Source: Ensifer adhaerens
GTDB lineage: Bacteria; Pseudomonadota; Alphaproteobacteria; Rhizobiales; Rhizobiaceae
Length of the DNA: 64,000 nucleotides
Direction of reading: 5' to 3'
Assembly (NCBI RefSeq): GCF_028993555.1
Contig: NZ_CP118611.1
Span: 924,001-988,000 of the forward strand
In this document: positions 19,127 to 27,804 of the stretch, piece by piece
How the letters are laid out: every line of letters starts with the position of its first letter
How positions within the stretch are numbered: the stretch's first letter is position 1
Made by a program: the position numbers and the translations under genes
Notes under the pieces: model-generated
Told to the model about the DNA's origin: nothing
Seen by the model: only the letters and a program-made list of their open reading frames with translations
Databases searched by the model: none

Positions 19127-19954
19127 ATGAAGGCGGTGGCGGAGGCCTTACACGTGTCGCGTTCTAATCTCTCCGAACGTCTGAAGGGCAAGTCCAAGCC
19201 TCGCGGACCCTACCTCAAAGCGGACGATGCCGAGCTGCTGCCTGCCATTCGCAAGCTGGTGGATGCCAGGCCAACTTATGGCTATCGGCGGATCGCTGCC
19301 CTTCTCAACAGGCAGCGGCGGGCCGCCGATCAGCCGGTCGTCAACCGCAAGCGGGTCCACCGCATCATGGCCAACCACGCCATGATCCTTGAGAAGCACA
19401 CCGCCGTGCGCAAGGGCCGCGTCCACGACGGCAAGGTCATGGTGATGCGGTCGAACCTTCGTTGGTGCTCCGATGGCCTGGAGTTCACCTGCTGGAATGG
19501 CGAGGTGGTCCGCCTTGCTTTTATCATCGACGCGTTTGATCGAGAGATCATCTCGTGGGCGGCGGTCGCCAATGCCGGGATCTCCGGTTCTGACGTCCGC
19601 GATATGATGTTGGAAGCAGTCGAGAAACGCTTCGGTGGCACGCGTGCCCCACATGCCATCGAACATCTGTCCGATAACGGCAGCGCCTACACAGCAAGGG
19701 AAACCAGGCTGTTTGCTCAGGCCCTCAATCTGGTCCCGTGCTTCACGCCGGTCGCCAGCCCTCAATCAAACGGTATGTCGGAGGCTTTCGTCAAAACCCT
19801 GAAACGCGACTACATACGTATCTCACCCATTCCCGACGCCGACACAGCGCTCCGGAACATCGATGGATGGATCGAGGATTACAACGAAATCCATCCGCAT
19901 TCAGCGCTGAAAATGGCATCCCCAAGGGAATTCATCAAAGCATTGTCTCAATAG
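19127..19954 (+). CDS. IS2-group OrfB transposase
   Basis: A 275-aa integrase-core protein with RPTYGYRRIAALLNRQ, the DDE motif in WCSDGLEFTCWNG (D1), HLSDNGSAYTARETR (D2) and SNGMSEAFVKTLKRDY (E), and the closing HPHSALKMASPREF. ATG 19127 overlaps the OrfA stop, the arrangement seen in IS2-like elements. The gene is intact, although its partner OrfA is disrupted by the nested element. Confidence 0.9.
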   Translation: MKAVAEALHVSRSNLSERLKGKSKPRGPYLKADDAELLPAIRKLVDARPTYGYRRIAALLNRQRRAADQPVVNRKRVHRIMANHAMILEKHTAVRKGRVHDGKVMVMRSNLRWCSDGLEFTCWNGEVVRLAFIIDAFDREIISWAAVANAGISGSDVRDMMLEAVEKRFGGTRAPHAIEHLSDNGSAYTARETRLFAQALNLVPCFTPVASPQSNGMSEAFVKTLKRDYIRISPIPDADTALRNIDGWIEDYNEIHPHSALKMASPREFIKALSQ

Positions 19955-19986
19955 CTGACTTGTCTGGCGAAATGGGGGGCACTCCA

Positions 19987-20516
19987 TTCTGTAGGTATTG
20001 CCTTGCAGCCAAACCGGCGATATTTGCCATCGCCGACAAGGTGGTTTTCTACTCCAGTTTTTTGCTTAAAGTTGCCCATGCCTAATCGTTTAGCAGTCAG
20101 TTTGCGGTAGCCCATCGCAGACGCTTCGAGGATTAAGCTATTGTTCACTAACCAAGACATGAAACTCATTCGAAGGGCATTGAACGAGATCGGCAGGTGC
20201 CGCAAAGATGCATTCGTCGGAGCCGATAGTTTGCGACTTAGGTCTCCTTGACGCACACCTTATTTCGAGCACGCAGGCACAACGTCTCATGGTTTGCTTC
20301 TATAGTGACGTCGGCTCGCACTCGGCTGCTGCTCGTTTGGGCGATGGCACTCTTCGTTTGATGCGGAACTGGGTTAGGAATATCAACTCTCACGGACCGC
20401 CGGGCTAATGCACGGAAAACGTGATAGTCTATGTTTCGAGCGCAAGATTGCGAGCACAACTTGCGCGCTGCGACGCCATCGAGCAATACCGCACAACAAT
20501 TAGCATAGGTCAAGAA
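19987..20516. other. AT-richer stretch; possible interrupted minus-strand frame, otherwise no gene
   Basis: A minus-strand frame of about 90 codons (20256 down to about 19990) reads plausibly (for example EASAMGYRKLTAKRLGMGNF) and would continue across the original IS target into 14737 (TFRSHGSATDVCAVKRYE). However, it then runs antisense into the end of the KpsE-like gene, and no family was recognised. It is best treated as unproven. The promoter of the epimerase gene should be near 20400-20500. Confidence 0.35.
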
Positions 20517-21452
20517 ATGGAATTTGGTCCCTTATCAGACATGAGATGTGTCGTTCTTGGAGGAGGTGGCTTTATAGGTACCCATCTATGTCGGAAGTTG
20601 AAAGGTAAGGTCGCAGGTTTGAAAGCGTTTGGACGCCGCCAGAGCTTCCCAGAGGTATTGAAGGATGTGGACTGGTTTCAAGGGGATTTCAACGACCCAT
20701 CAAGTTTAGCCGCGGCGATTGAGGGTTGTGATGTTGTCTTTCATCTTGTGAATGCTACGACGCCCGCGAGCGCGAACGTCGACAAGGTGGCGGATGTCAG
20801 GTTGAACGTCACCGGATCCCTTCAAATGCTGGAAGTGTGCAGAGCGCAGAATGTTAAACGTGTCATTTTTGCTTCCTCGGGCGGTACAATATATGGAATT
20901 CCCGAGATACTTCCGACCCCGGAGGATGCTTCTTGTTGGCCTTTGACGTCGTACGGAATCTCTAAGCTCTCGGTTGAGCGCTACCTTCACTTATACTCTT
21001 ACCTCTACGGGATCGACTACCGAGTTGTGAGAATTGCAAATCCATTCGGGCCGTTCCAAGTAGCATCTAAAAATCAAGGTGTCATTGCGGCGTTCCTCCG
21101 TCGGATGCTTTCAGATCAACCGGTGGAAGTATGGGGCGACGGTAGCGTCGCGCGAGATTATGTTTATATCGAGGATGTTGCCGACGCGCTGGTTCTAGCC
21201 GCAAAGCACGTCGGTGAGGACAAAATATTCAATATTGGAAGCGGAGTCGCGCGTACTATCAATGAAGTCATCGAAAGTTTGGAAACTGTCACGGGCAGGC
21301 GATGTCGGGTGATCCGCCGCGAAGGGCGTATGGTTGATGTCCCTATCAGCGTACTTGACGTGGGCCGTGCGCGACAGTCGCTAAGATGGGAGCCGCAGAC
21401 GCAGTTCGAAGAGGGGTTAGAGCGCACTTTCCGATGGCTCCTGCAGAAATAG
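20517..21452 (+). CDS. NAD-dependent epimerase/dehydratase (UDP-glucose 4-epimerase-like)
   Basis: A 311-aa extended short-chain dehydrogenase. The Rossmann glycine motif VVLGGGGFIGTHL lies at about residues 11-23, then DVVFHLVNATTPAS, FASSGGTIYG (catalytic Ser/Thr region) and SYGISKLSVERY with the YxxxK catalytic pair. RIANPFGPFQ and WGDGSVARDYVYIEDVADAL are typical of GalE/WbpP-type sugar-nucleotide enzymes. Substrate specificity cannot be read from the sequence. ATG 20517 is preferred; the alternative ATG 20541 begins right at the Rossmann strand but has no ribosome site. It stands alone downstream of the IS cluster and probably supplies a nucleotide sugar for the capsule or LPS genes. Confidence 0.85.
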   Translation: MEFGPLSDMRCVVLGGGGFIGTHLCRKLKGKVAGLKAFGRRQSFPEVLKDVDWFQGDFNDPSSLAAAIEGCDVVFHLVNATTPASANVDKVADVRLNVTGSLQMLEVCRAQNVKRVIFASSGGTIYGIPEILPTPEDASCWPLTSYGISKLSVERYLHLYSYLYGIDYRVVRIANPFGPFQVASKNQGVIAAFLRRMLSDQPVEVWGDGSVARDYVYIEDVADALVLAAKHVGEDKIFNIGSGVARTINEVIESLETVTGRRCRVIRREGRMVDVPISVLDVGRARQSLRWEPQTQFEEGLERTFRWLLQK

Positions 21453-22128
21453 TAGCCTCGGCAATAGAGGCATTGCAGCCTGTAACTTCACCAAGGGATG
21501 CTGGTGCCTTTGACCGTGCCGCATTTACGGTCTTACTGGTGCTGCGCTCATGGGGTTGAATGACCAGGCTTAGAGATTGCCACCCGGCTATCACGCGCTG
21601 GGCTCATTGACTTCGCGCCCAACGTCGAATTGTTCATCGCGTGATCGCCTCCAGCATGATCGCGAGATCGTGCGCGCCATCTCCCCGCGTCTGGCGTGGG
21701 GCGTGAAGATCTCTTGCGTAGCGCAAGTGGCCAGCATAGCGCTAAGGTCTTCAATGCTCAGGGTTCTTCTGCCGCCGCGCCCAGGAGGTACAAAGGTGCG
21801 TCGGGGCGATGACAAGTTAAACCGTTAAACCCGTGCGAAGAGCCATGACTTCCTTCCAAGTGCAAAGCCTCGCAGTGCCCGCTCGGCAGCATTGTCAAAG
21901 GGTATGGTGTTTGCGGCGCCCTCGGTGATCCGAAGAAATACATGAGGTACGATCGGGCACCGGGATAGGGGCGCTGGGAGCATGAAACGGTGGCAGGCCG
22001 TCCTGACAGTGAGTTGCGAACTCGAGTTGTTACTTGGCCGCCCCTACGACTTGCCCGGCTGCGCTGCGAGTGCGAATCCGTAGATGTCGTGTTTTCCACC
22101 GGCTCCCACTACCGGAAGGAGATGAAAC
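21453..22128. other. transposon debris and non-coding DNA
   Basis: No intact gene. The stretch contains an IS66 tnpC scrap (listed separately) and short frames with no recognisable product; it leads into an IS110 fragment. Confidence 0.5.
21790..21925 (-). pseudogene. IS66 transposase C-terminal scrap
   Basis: On the minus strand NTIPFDNAAERALRGFALG and RKSWLFA are readable, matching the C-terminal catalytic-E block SNNAAERALRGxALGRKSWLFAG of IS66 TnpC (compare the copy at 8310-8380). The surrounding sequence is out of frame. Boundaries are approximate. Confidence 0.75.
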
Positions 22129-22627
22129 ATGCGCGTGGTTGGAATGGACATTCATCGTTCGTTCGCCCAAGTCGCGATTTTGGACAACGGCAGCATCGTC
22201 AGCGAGCGGCGCGTCGAACTCGTCCGAGATCGATTTCTTCGATTTGCGGCGTCACTAAGAGGGGACGACGAGGTCGTGATCGAGGCAACCGGTAACAGCA
22301 CGGCGGTCGAACGGCTCTTACGGCCATATGTGAAACGCGTCATTGTGGCGAACTCCCCGTCTCGTGAAGGCCATCGCCTGGGCTCGGGTCAAGTCAGACA
22401 AAGTTGACGCCGCCACCTTAGCAAGGCTCCACGCCGGTGGCCTGCTGCCGGAGGTATGGGTGGCCGACGATAGTACGACAGTGCGGCGGCGACAAATTGC
22501 CGAGCGCATGGGTGTGCTGGCGCAGCTTGTCCGAACGAAGGGTCGGATTCAGGCCATTTTGCACGCCAATCTGATCCCCAAATACGACGGTCATCTGGGC
22601 TCCGCAGGGCGGAAATGGCTAGCGCAA
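22129..22627 (+). pseudogene. truncated, frameshifted IS110-family transposase
   Basis: The N-terminal DEDD domain begins MRVVGMDIHRSFAQVAIL and continues through DEVVIEATGNSTAVERLL and KRVIVANS. One base near 22350 shifts the frame, after which it continues as RLVKAIAWARVKSDKVDAA and ARLHAGGLLPEVW. Homology stops near 22627, so the second catalytic half is lost and an unrelated gene fragment is joined directly. Confidence 0.85.
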
Positions 22628-23160
22628 AATTGGGGCGCGTTTGGCTCCAAGCCTGCCGTGGCGATGGGTTACCTCGACATAGACGCCCTTCCGAGCGTGT
22701 TCGTTCTAAATGCCAAAGAGGTTGTGCTCTTTGAGAGGGCGTCGACTGCGTTCAGGGAAGTGACCGGGGGTCAGTTTCCTGATGCTATGGACGATCTGGC
22801 AGAAGCGGGCCGATGTCTGGCATTCAACCGCAATACCGCGGCGGTGTTTCATTTGATGCGGGCCATGGAGTTCATTCTTCGTAAGGTCGTCGCCGAGGCG
22901 GGTGGAGACATCTTGAACAAGGTATGAGAACCGATCGTGTGGAGTAAGGCTACCGAGGTACTCGATACGAAAATCAAGATGATGTCTGGTTCTGAAAAGA
23001 CTGCATGGTCCGAGGTCGGGCTGCATTCCGATGCGTCAAGGATGCTTGGCGTAATCCAACCATGCACCCTGACAGAAAGTTCAACTCTGAAGACGCCCTA
23101 CAGATCTACGAAGCTACCAAAACATTTGCCGCCGGTGCGGCAGCTGTTGTCCGCCAATAG
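22628..23160 (+). pseudogene. broken gene for a conserved hypothetical protein
   Basis: The fragment reads YLDIDALPSVFVLNAKEVVL, then FPDAMDDLAEAGRCLAFNRN and TAAVFHLMRAMEFILRK, and is interrupted by TGA at 22925. It resumes in frame (WSKATEVLDTKIKMMSG, EKTAWSEV), shifts frame near 23030 and ends DAWRNPTMHPDRKFNSEDAL..YEATKTFAAG with TAG at 23160. This matches a widespread bacterial hypothetical family (AVFHLMR.ME...DAWRNPTMH), recalled as often found on mobile DNA. Its 5' end was replaced by the IS110 fragment, and at least one nonsense and one frameshift mutation make it non-functional. Confidence 0.7.
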
Positions 23161-23759
23161 CTGCGATTTTCTTCATCGTAGAAAGACAGGTCGAACGTAA
23201 ATTTCTCCGCAACGCGTTCCCACTGGTCGTCGGTGAATCGCACCGGAGGTCCGCTGTAATTGCGGCGATGTTCGCGCTTGAGGCCGATATCCCCAAAGCC
23301 ATCAGCCGAGAGCGAGAAACGGCTAAGAAAGCGCGGAAGATCACTTGCAAGGCTTTCGTAGCGCAAGACGTCGGTTAGGAGCAGATTCCCGCTCTCGTCG
23401 CAGTAGCGGGACTGTTCCGGTTGACAGTCGGAAATGGCGTCATCCAGTGAATAGGACGAGCCGCTGCGGTCCAGCTGCATGAAGTAAAACGAGAGGATCT
23501 TCTCGAATGGGTTTCGGATGACGCCGAACCTTGTCAAGGTAAAGAACTCATCCCCCAAGACGTCGCGGATCTGAAGGGCGGTCATATGGTTGAAGAAACC
23601 GTCGTGGTTTCGCGGGATGTGGCTATCCGGCCCAGGGGGGAAAATCGGCGTAACAACCGCACTGCCTTCGAGTTGGGGCGCGAGCAGCGCCTCAAGCGAC
23701 GTGCCGGCGACCTTAACGCCCTTTACAAATAGGATTCGTTTTTCCCTCGATAGCAACAT
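23106..23759 (-). CDS. sulfotransferase family protein
   Basis: A protein of about 217 aa resembling Sulfotransfer_2. The PAPS 5'-phosphosulfate loop is ILFVKGVKVAGTSLEALL (K-x-x-x-AGTS) near residues 8-25, and the 3'-phosphate site is FGVIRNPFEKILSFYFMQ (RNPFxxxxSxY) near 80-97; LRYESLASDLPRFL and SFYDEENRSYW are typical late motifs. ATG 23759 has GAGG 8 nt upstream; a GTG at 23771 is the alternative. It is monocistronic between a broken gene and the phage lysozyme, and its 3' end overlaps the broken gene by 55 bp on the other strand. The likely role is transfer of sulfate from PAPS to a surface glycan; acceptor unknown. Confidence 0.78.
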   Translation of the reverse strand: MLLSREKRILFVKGVKVAGTSLEALLAPQLEGSAVVTPIFPPGPDSHIPRNHDGFFNHMTALQIRDVLGDEFFTLTRFGVIRNPFEKILSFYFMQLDRSGSSYSLDDAISDCQPEQSRYCDESGNLLLTDVLRYESLASDLPRFLSRFSLSADGFGDIGLKREHRRNYSGPPVRFTDDQWERVAEKFTFDLSFYDEENRSYWRTTAAAPAANVLVAS

Positions 23760-23983
23760 TTTAGACCTCACTGATGTTTGCCAGTGAGCACATAGAGCAG
23801 GACAGCAACCGAGAGTCGATTAGTCGACGCTTATTCAAATCTGCGTTTTGGCCCTTTCCCACAAGGAAAATCACAATGACCCCGATCGCCAACTAGCGGG
23901 CGGTGCTTCGCTATGCGTGGAGCATCCGTCTATCTCGGGACCGCTACCAGTCGATACGCTACCGACCACCACAGGAGACCTGA

Positions 23984-24490
23984 ATGAGTAAACGAGCCGC
24001 GAAGGCGCTTGCGGGCGCCGCCGGCGCGATTTCGCTTGCGATCACGGCGCTGATACAGCCGTGGGAGGAGCGGTCGCTGAAGGCGTACCCTGACATCGTC
24101 GGCGTCTGGACGATATGCGACGGCGAGACCAAGGGCGTGAAGCCTGGCATGGTCAAGACTAATGCCGAGTGCGACGCCATGTTGTTGAATCGCGTCGAGC
24201 AGGATTTCTATCAGCCACTGACGAAGTGCATCGCTGGATACACCGGCCTGCCGCTTAGCCTGCAGGCGTCGCTGCTGTCGGCATCCTACAACGTCGGCGT
24301 CGGCGCCATTTGCAACTCGACTGCGGCACTTCTGGCCAAGGCCGGCGACCACCGCGGCGCGTGCGAGGCGGTGACACGGTTCAATCGTGCAGGCGGCAAG
24401 GTCGTGCGCGTGCTGAAGCTTCAGCGCGAGTTCGGCGACGCGAACCGCATGGGCGAACTCGAGCTATGCCTTGAAGGGCTGCGCGCATGA
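23984..24490 (+). CDS. phage-type lysozyme (GH24 endolysin, signal-anchor type)
   Basis: A 168-aa muramidase. The N-terminal KRAAKALAGAAGAISLAITALI is a weakly hydrophobic signal-anchor-release-like segment. The catalytic triad pattern E-x8-D-x5-T is visible in WEERSLKAYPDIVGVWTICDG followed by ET. SLQASLLSASYNVGVGAIC and VTRFNRAGGKVV are conserved blocks of R21/P22-type lysozymes. A strong ribosome site (AGGAG) precedes ATG 23984. Its stop overlaps the next phage gene. It is a remnant of a prophage lysis cassette; no structural phage genes are in the window. Confidence 0.9.
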   Translation: MSKRAAKALAGAAGAISLAITALIQPWEERSLKAYPDIVGVWTICDGETKGVKPGMVKTNAECDAMLLNRVEQDFYQPLTKCIAGYTGLPLSLQASLLSASYNVGVGAICNSTAALLAKAGDHRGACEAVTRFNRAGGKVVRVLKLQREFGDANRMGELELCLEGLRA

Positions 24491-24794
24491 TTGGCTTCAG
24501 TAAGCCCGCCGGCTATGTGCTTGGCGCACTGGCTGCCGTATTCGCGCTCTGGCTCATCTATAGCGCCATCGACAGCCGCGGCTACGACCGCGCCGCCCTT
24601 GGGCGAGGGCGCTCTTGCGCAGGCGCAACTTGAGCGGCTGTGGATCACTGACCGCCGGCGCCTGCTGGAGTGCTATCGCCGGCACCTGGCGCTGCGCGAT
24701 TTCGTAGTCGATCGTGAGCGCGACGAACATCCCACCTTTCCTTTTGTGATTGAGGCCGCGAGATAAGCTCCTTCATCGATAGGAGCGGAACGGG

Positions 24795-25265
24795 ATGGTT
24801 GGAGATCGCGCTGATGCCATGCTTGAAGTCATGGATGAAGGCATGCATGAAGCCAGGCATGAGGGAAAGTATCGTCGGATCGAGGTGATCACCGGTCGAC
24901 GCCAGCGGCGGAATTGGACTGACGAGGAGAAGGCGCGGATCCTTGCGGAAAGCGCAGAGCCCGACGTGAACATCTCGGCCGTTGCCCGGCGCTGGGGCGT
25001 CAATCGCGGCTTGCTGAACGTCTGGCGTCGGGAAGCTGGGCTGACCTTTCGTCGCTTTGCCAAGACCTGCGCGCAGCAGGCCATGTTCGTGCCGGTGACG
25101 GTGGTTGGCGATCGAACGTCTCCCGAGAGCTCGCCATCGGATGTCGCCCACTACGCCGCGGGTCGTATTGAGATCGAGTTTGCCGGGGCACGCATGACCG
25201 TGATCGGCTCGGTGGCGCCCGAGTTGGCGCAGGCGATGGTGGCGGCTTTGCGAGCACGCCGGTGA
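24795..25265 (+). CDS. tnpA: IS66 accessory protein TnpA
   Basis: A 156-aa Orf1 with a longer N-terminus (DAMLEVMDEGMHEARHEGKY) before the HTH block RRQRRNWTDEEKARILAESA and ISAVARRWGVNRGLLNVWRR. It ends ELAQAMVAALRARR, overlapping the tnpB start. The frame is intact. Confidence 0.87.
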   Translation: MVGDRADAMLEVMDEGMHEARHEGKYRRIEVITGRRQRRNWTDEEKARILAESAEPDVNISAVARRWGVNRGLLNVWRREAGLTFRRFAKTCAQQAMFVPVTVVGDRTSPESSPSDVAHYAAGRIEIEFAGARMTVIGSVAPELAQAMVAALRARR

Positions 25266-25618
25266 TCGGACTTTCGCCGAATGGCGTGAAAATCATGGTG
25301 GCGACACAGCCGGTCGACTTCCGGCGCGGCATGAATGGTCTGGTGGCCCTGGTGGCGTCAGCGCTTTCGGCTGATCCCTATTGTGGCGACGTGTTCGTGT
25401 TCCGCGCCAAGCGTCTCGATCGCCTTCGCTGCATTTATTGGGACGGATCAGGCATGATCCTGGCGACGAAATGGCTTGAGGCGGGCAAGTTCGTTTGGCC
25501 GCCGATCCGCGATGGCGGGATGCAAATGAGTAGCCAGGAGTTCTCGCTTTTGCTTGCCGGCATTGACTGGACGCGGGTCAAACGAAACGCCGTAAAGCGG
25601 CCGACGAAAGCAGGCTGA
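25262..25618 (+). CDS. tnpB: IS66 accessory protein TnpB
   Basis: A 118-aa Orf2: IMVATQPVDFRRGMNGLVAL, YCGDVFVFRAKRLDRLRCIY, WDGSGMILATKWLEAGKFVW and LLAGIDWTRV. It has the canonical DFRRGM motif. Coupled to tnpA by a 4-base overlap. Confidence 0.89.
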   Translation: MIGLSPNGVKIMVATQPVDFRRGMNGLVALVASALSADPYCGDVFVFRAKRLDRLRCIYWDGSGMILATKWLEAGKFVWPPIRDGGMQMSSQEFSLLLAGIDWTRVKRNAVKRPTKAG

Positions 25619-25666
25619 TCCTATTGGTTTTGCTTGAAGATTCAGGCCTGTATGGTAGGGTCTGCC

Positions 25667-27241
25667 ATGCCGCTTCGACCCGACCCCTTGCCTCAGGATG
25701 CCGCGCAATTGAGCCGGATCATTCTCTCGCTCGATGCAGAGAATGCCGACCTCAAGGCGCGCGTTGCCTTCCTGGAGCAGCAGCTCTTTGGGCCGAAATC
25801 GGAGAAAATGACGACGCTCGACCCGGCGCAGGTGACGCTCGATCTTGGCGATCTCAGCGACATTCCCGAGGCGGCCAATGATGATGTTGCGCCCGTCGCC
25901 GAGGAGACAACGCAGGCTCGACGGGCGCCGTCGCGTAACATCGGCCGTTTGCCCAAGCACCTTCCGCGGTATGACGAGGTCATCGAGCCGGAGAGCAAGC
26001 TTTGCCCGTGCTGTTCGTTCGAACTGCATTGCATCGGCACGGATGTCAGCGAGGCGCTCGACATCGTGCCGGCGGTTGTCCGGGTCAAACGGACGCTCCG
26101 GCCGCGCTATGCCTGCCGGGCCTGCGAAAGCGTCATCGTGCAAGCGCCCGCGCCGGCGCGTGTGATGGACGGCGGCATGGTGACCACAGCCTTCGCTGCC
26201 CATGTCGCCGTTTCGAAGTTTGCCTGGCATTTGCCGCTGCATCGCCAGGCGCAGATGCTTGCCTCCTGCGGCGTGATCATCGATCGCGGCACGCTTGGCG
26301 CCTGGGTGACGCGGGTCGCCTGGTGGCTCGAGCTTCTCTACGACGCACTTACCGCCTTCATCCGCTCCCAGCCGAGGGTGTTCTGCGACGAGACGCCGCT
26401 TCCGCGGCTCGATCCGGGGCGCAAACGCACCAAGCTTTGCCAACTTTGGGCGCAGGCGGTCGACGATCGGCCATGGAATGGTCCGGCGCCGCCGGCAGTG
26501 GCCTATATCTTTGCCGAAAGCCGCAGCGCTCGTGAGGTCGAGGGGCAATTGTCGTCGTTTGCCGGCGTGCTTCAAGTCGATGGCTATCAAGCCTATAAAA
26601 CCTTGGCCAAACGCCGGGGGAAGAGCAATGTCGCCCCCATGCGGCTGGCCTTCTGCATTGCCCATGCGCGACGCAAGTTCGTCGATGTCGTCAAGCTGAC
26701 CGGCTCCTCGGAGGCGCTGTCGATCTTGGCCAGGATCGCCGAGGTCTATCGCATCGAGGCGAAACTGCGCGGCGAAGGTGCCGAGACCCGGCTTACGGTA
26801 CGGCGCCGCGAGACAGCACCCATCATGAGCGAACTGAAGGTCCAGCTCACCGAACTGAGCGACGAGGTGTCGGCAAAATCGGCGCTGGGCAGGGCCGTCT
26901 CCTACACGCTCAATCACTGGAGCGGGCTGGCAGCCTTCCTGGAGGATGGTCGGATCGAAGTGGACTCCAATGTGGTCGAGCGTTCGATGAAATCGGTGGC
27001 CCTGACGAGGAAGAACTCGTTGTTCGTGGGCAATGAGCGCGGTGGCAAGACCTTCGCGGTCCTGGCATCGCTCGTCAACACAGCAAAGCTCAATAGTGTT
27101 GACCCCGAGGCCTGGTTAGCCGATGTGCTGGAACGCATCATCTCCGGCAAAGTGAAAGCCAGCGAGATGGAGGGCCTTTTGCCGTGGAACTGGAAGGCTG
27201 AGCGCGAGGCGCTGACAGAGCAGGAGCGACGGGCGGCATGA
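25667..27241 (+). CDS. tnpC: IS66 transposase TnpC
   Basis: A protein of about 524 aa. It has a coiled-coil N-terminus (LSLDAENADLKARVAFLEQQ) then LFGPKSEKM, a zinc region CPCCSF..CRACE, the catalytic blocks VFCDETPLPRLDPG and LQVDGYQAYK, and VDSNVVERSMKSVALTRKNS then LFVGNERGGKTFA with the catalytic E. ATG 25667 is favoured because AGGG lies 8 nt upstream; ATGs at 25634 and 25652 are less supported. Its stop overlaps the passenger gene ATG. Confidence 0.9.
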   Translation: MPLRPDPLPQDAAQLSRIILSLDAENADLKARVAFLEQQLFGPKSEKMTTLDPAQVTLDLGDLSDIPEAANDDVAPVAEETTQARRAPSRNIGRLPKHLPRYDEVIEPESKLCPCCSFELHCIGTDVSEALDIVPAVVRVKRTLRPRYACRACESVIVQAPAPARVMDGGMVTTAFAAHVAVSKFAWHLPLHRQAQMLASCGVIIDRGTLGAWVTRVAWWLELLYDALTAFIRSQPRVFCDETPLPRLDPGRKRTKLCQLWAQAVDDRPWNGPAPPAVAYIFAESRSAREVEGQLSSFAGVLQVDGYQAYKTLAKRRGKSNVAPMRLAFCIAHARRKFVDVVKLTGSSEALSILARIAEVYRIEAKLRGEGAETRLTVRRRETAPIMSELKVQLTELSDEVSAKSALGRAVSYTLNHWSGLAAFLEDGRIEVDSNVVERSMKSVALTRKNSLFVGNERGGKTFAVLASLVNTAKLNSVDPEAWLADVLERIISGKVKASEMEGLLPWNWKAEREALTEQERRAA

Positions 27242-27804
27242 CGCACAACAGCCAGGGGACGACGACCGCACGACCGAAGCTTGATGATGTGGCGTTCGAG
27301 GCGTTTATCAGGGCACGTCGTCCGGCATCGCCAATCTGGTCAATGAGCGGTCTCGATGGCTATCTCACGGCTCTCATCATCGGCCCAAAGTTCATCGACC
27401 CACGTCAGTGGATCCCGGAGCTAACCGGCCCAGAGGCCCTGAATATGCCGATGGAAACAACCGAACATCGGGCCGTGCAGACGATCGTTGCGGAATATAA
27501 CCGCATCTCGGCCAGCCTTTCCGAAACACCGAAAGACCACCGGCCCAAGTTCACCAGGATCGATGATCAGACCTTTGATCCATTCGATTGGGACCTCTGC
27601 TTTCTGCTAGGAACAAGGTACGCGCCGAGGCTTTGGCAGCCGGTCCTTCGAGGTCATGCCGGGACTGGCGATATCGTCGCGCCCATCCGCAGGCTCGGCG
27701 AGGCAAAACGGAAAGCGACCCGCCAGGATGCTGCTGACGTCGCCGAAGCACTCGTCAATATCCGAACCTACTTTATGCCGAAGCGGGCAAAGCAGAAGTT
27801 CTGA
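27238..27804 (+). CDS. UPF0149 (YecA-like) family passenger protein of IS66 copy 3
   Basis: A 188-aa protein. FIRARRPASPIWSMSGLDGY, LTALIIGPKFIDPRQWIPEL and the FDPFDWDLCFLLG..YAPRLW stretch are typical of UPF0149/YecA-like proteins; the SxxxLDGYLTAL signature is clear. It lacks the C-terminal SEC-like zinc tail of some family members. ATG 27238 overlaps the tnpC stop, so it is co-translated with the transposition genes and lies inside the element. Function in transposition is unknown; it may be a regulator or a target-selection factor (inference only). Confidence 0.75.
   Translation: MTHNSQGTTTARPKLDDVAFEAFIRARRPASPIWSMSGLDGYLTALIIGPKFIDPRQWIPELTGPEALNMPMETTEHRAVQTIVAEYNRISASLSETPKDHRPKFTRIDDQTFDPFDWDLCFLLGTRYAPRLWQPVLRGHAGTGDIVAPIRRLGEAKRKATRQDAADVAEALVNIRTYFMPKRAKQKF

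Larger units (their letters stand above)
17516..19130 (+). pseudogene. IS2-group OrfA, split by insertion
   Basis: Codons for MSNEFRQVDLMIGDVRRRRW and the next seven residues run from ATG 17516 to 17597. The frame resumes at 18823 with IIEESYAPGETVSSAARRHG and VAPNLLYRWRRLL (HTH), then a leucine-zipper stretch (VKKLEDRVRELERILGRKTLENE). Removing the nested element and one CAGA copy restores exactly 130 in-frame codons including the stop. The product is a DNA-binding regulator/transposase subunit; as it stands it cannot be made whole. Its stop overlaps the OrfB ATG at 19127. Confidence 0.88.
17443..19986 (+). mobile_element. IS3-family (IS2 group) insertion sequence, interrupted by an IS407-group element
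   Basis: The termini run TG...CA with imperfect inverted repeats (left TGAACTGCCCCCACTTTCG; right, read inwards, TGGAGTGCCCCCCATTTCG). The 5-bp target duplication TTCTG is at 14733-14737 (left, now separated by IS66 copy 2) and 19987-19991 (right). Subtracting the 1221-bp insert and its 4-bp duplication leaves about 1.32 kb, the size of IS2. OrfA is split by the insert; OrfB is intact. Confidence 0.9.
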
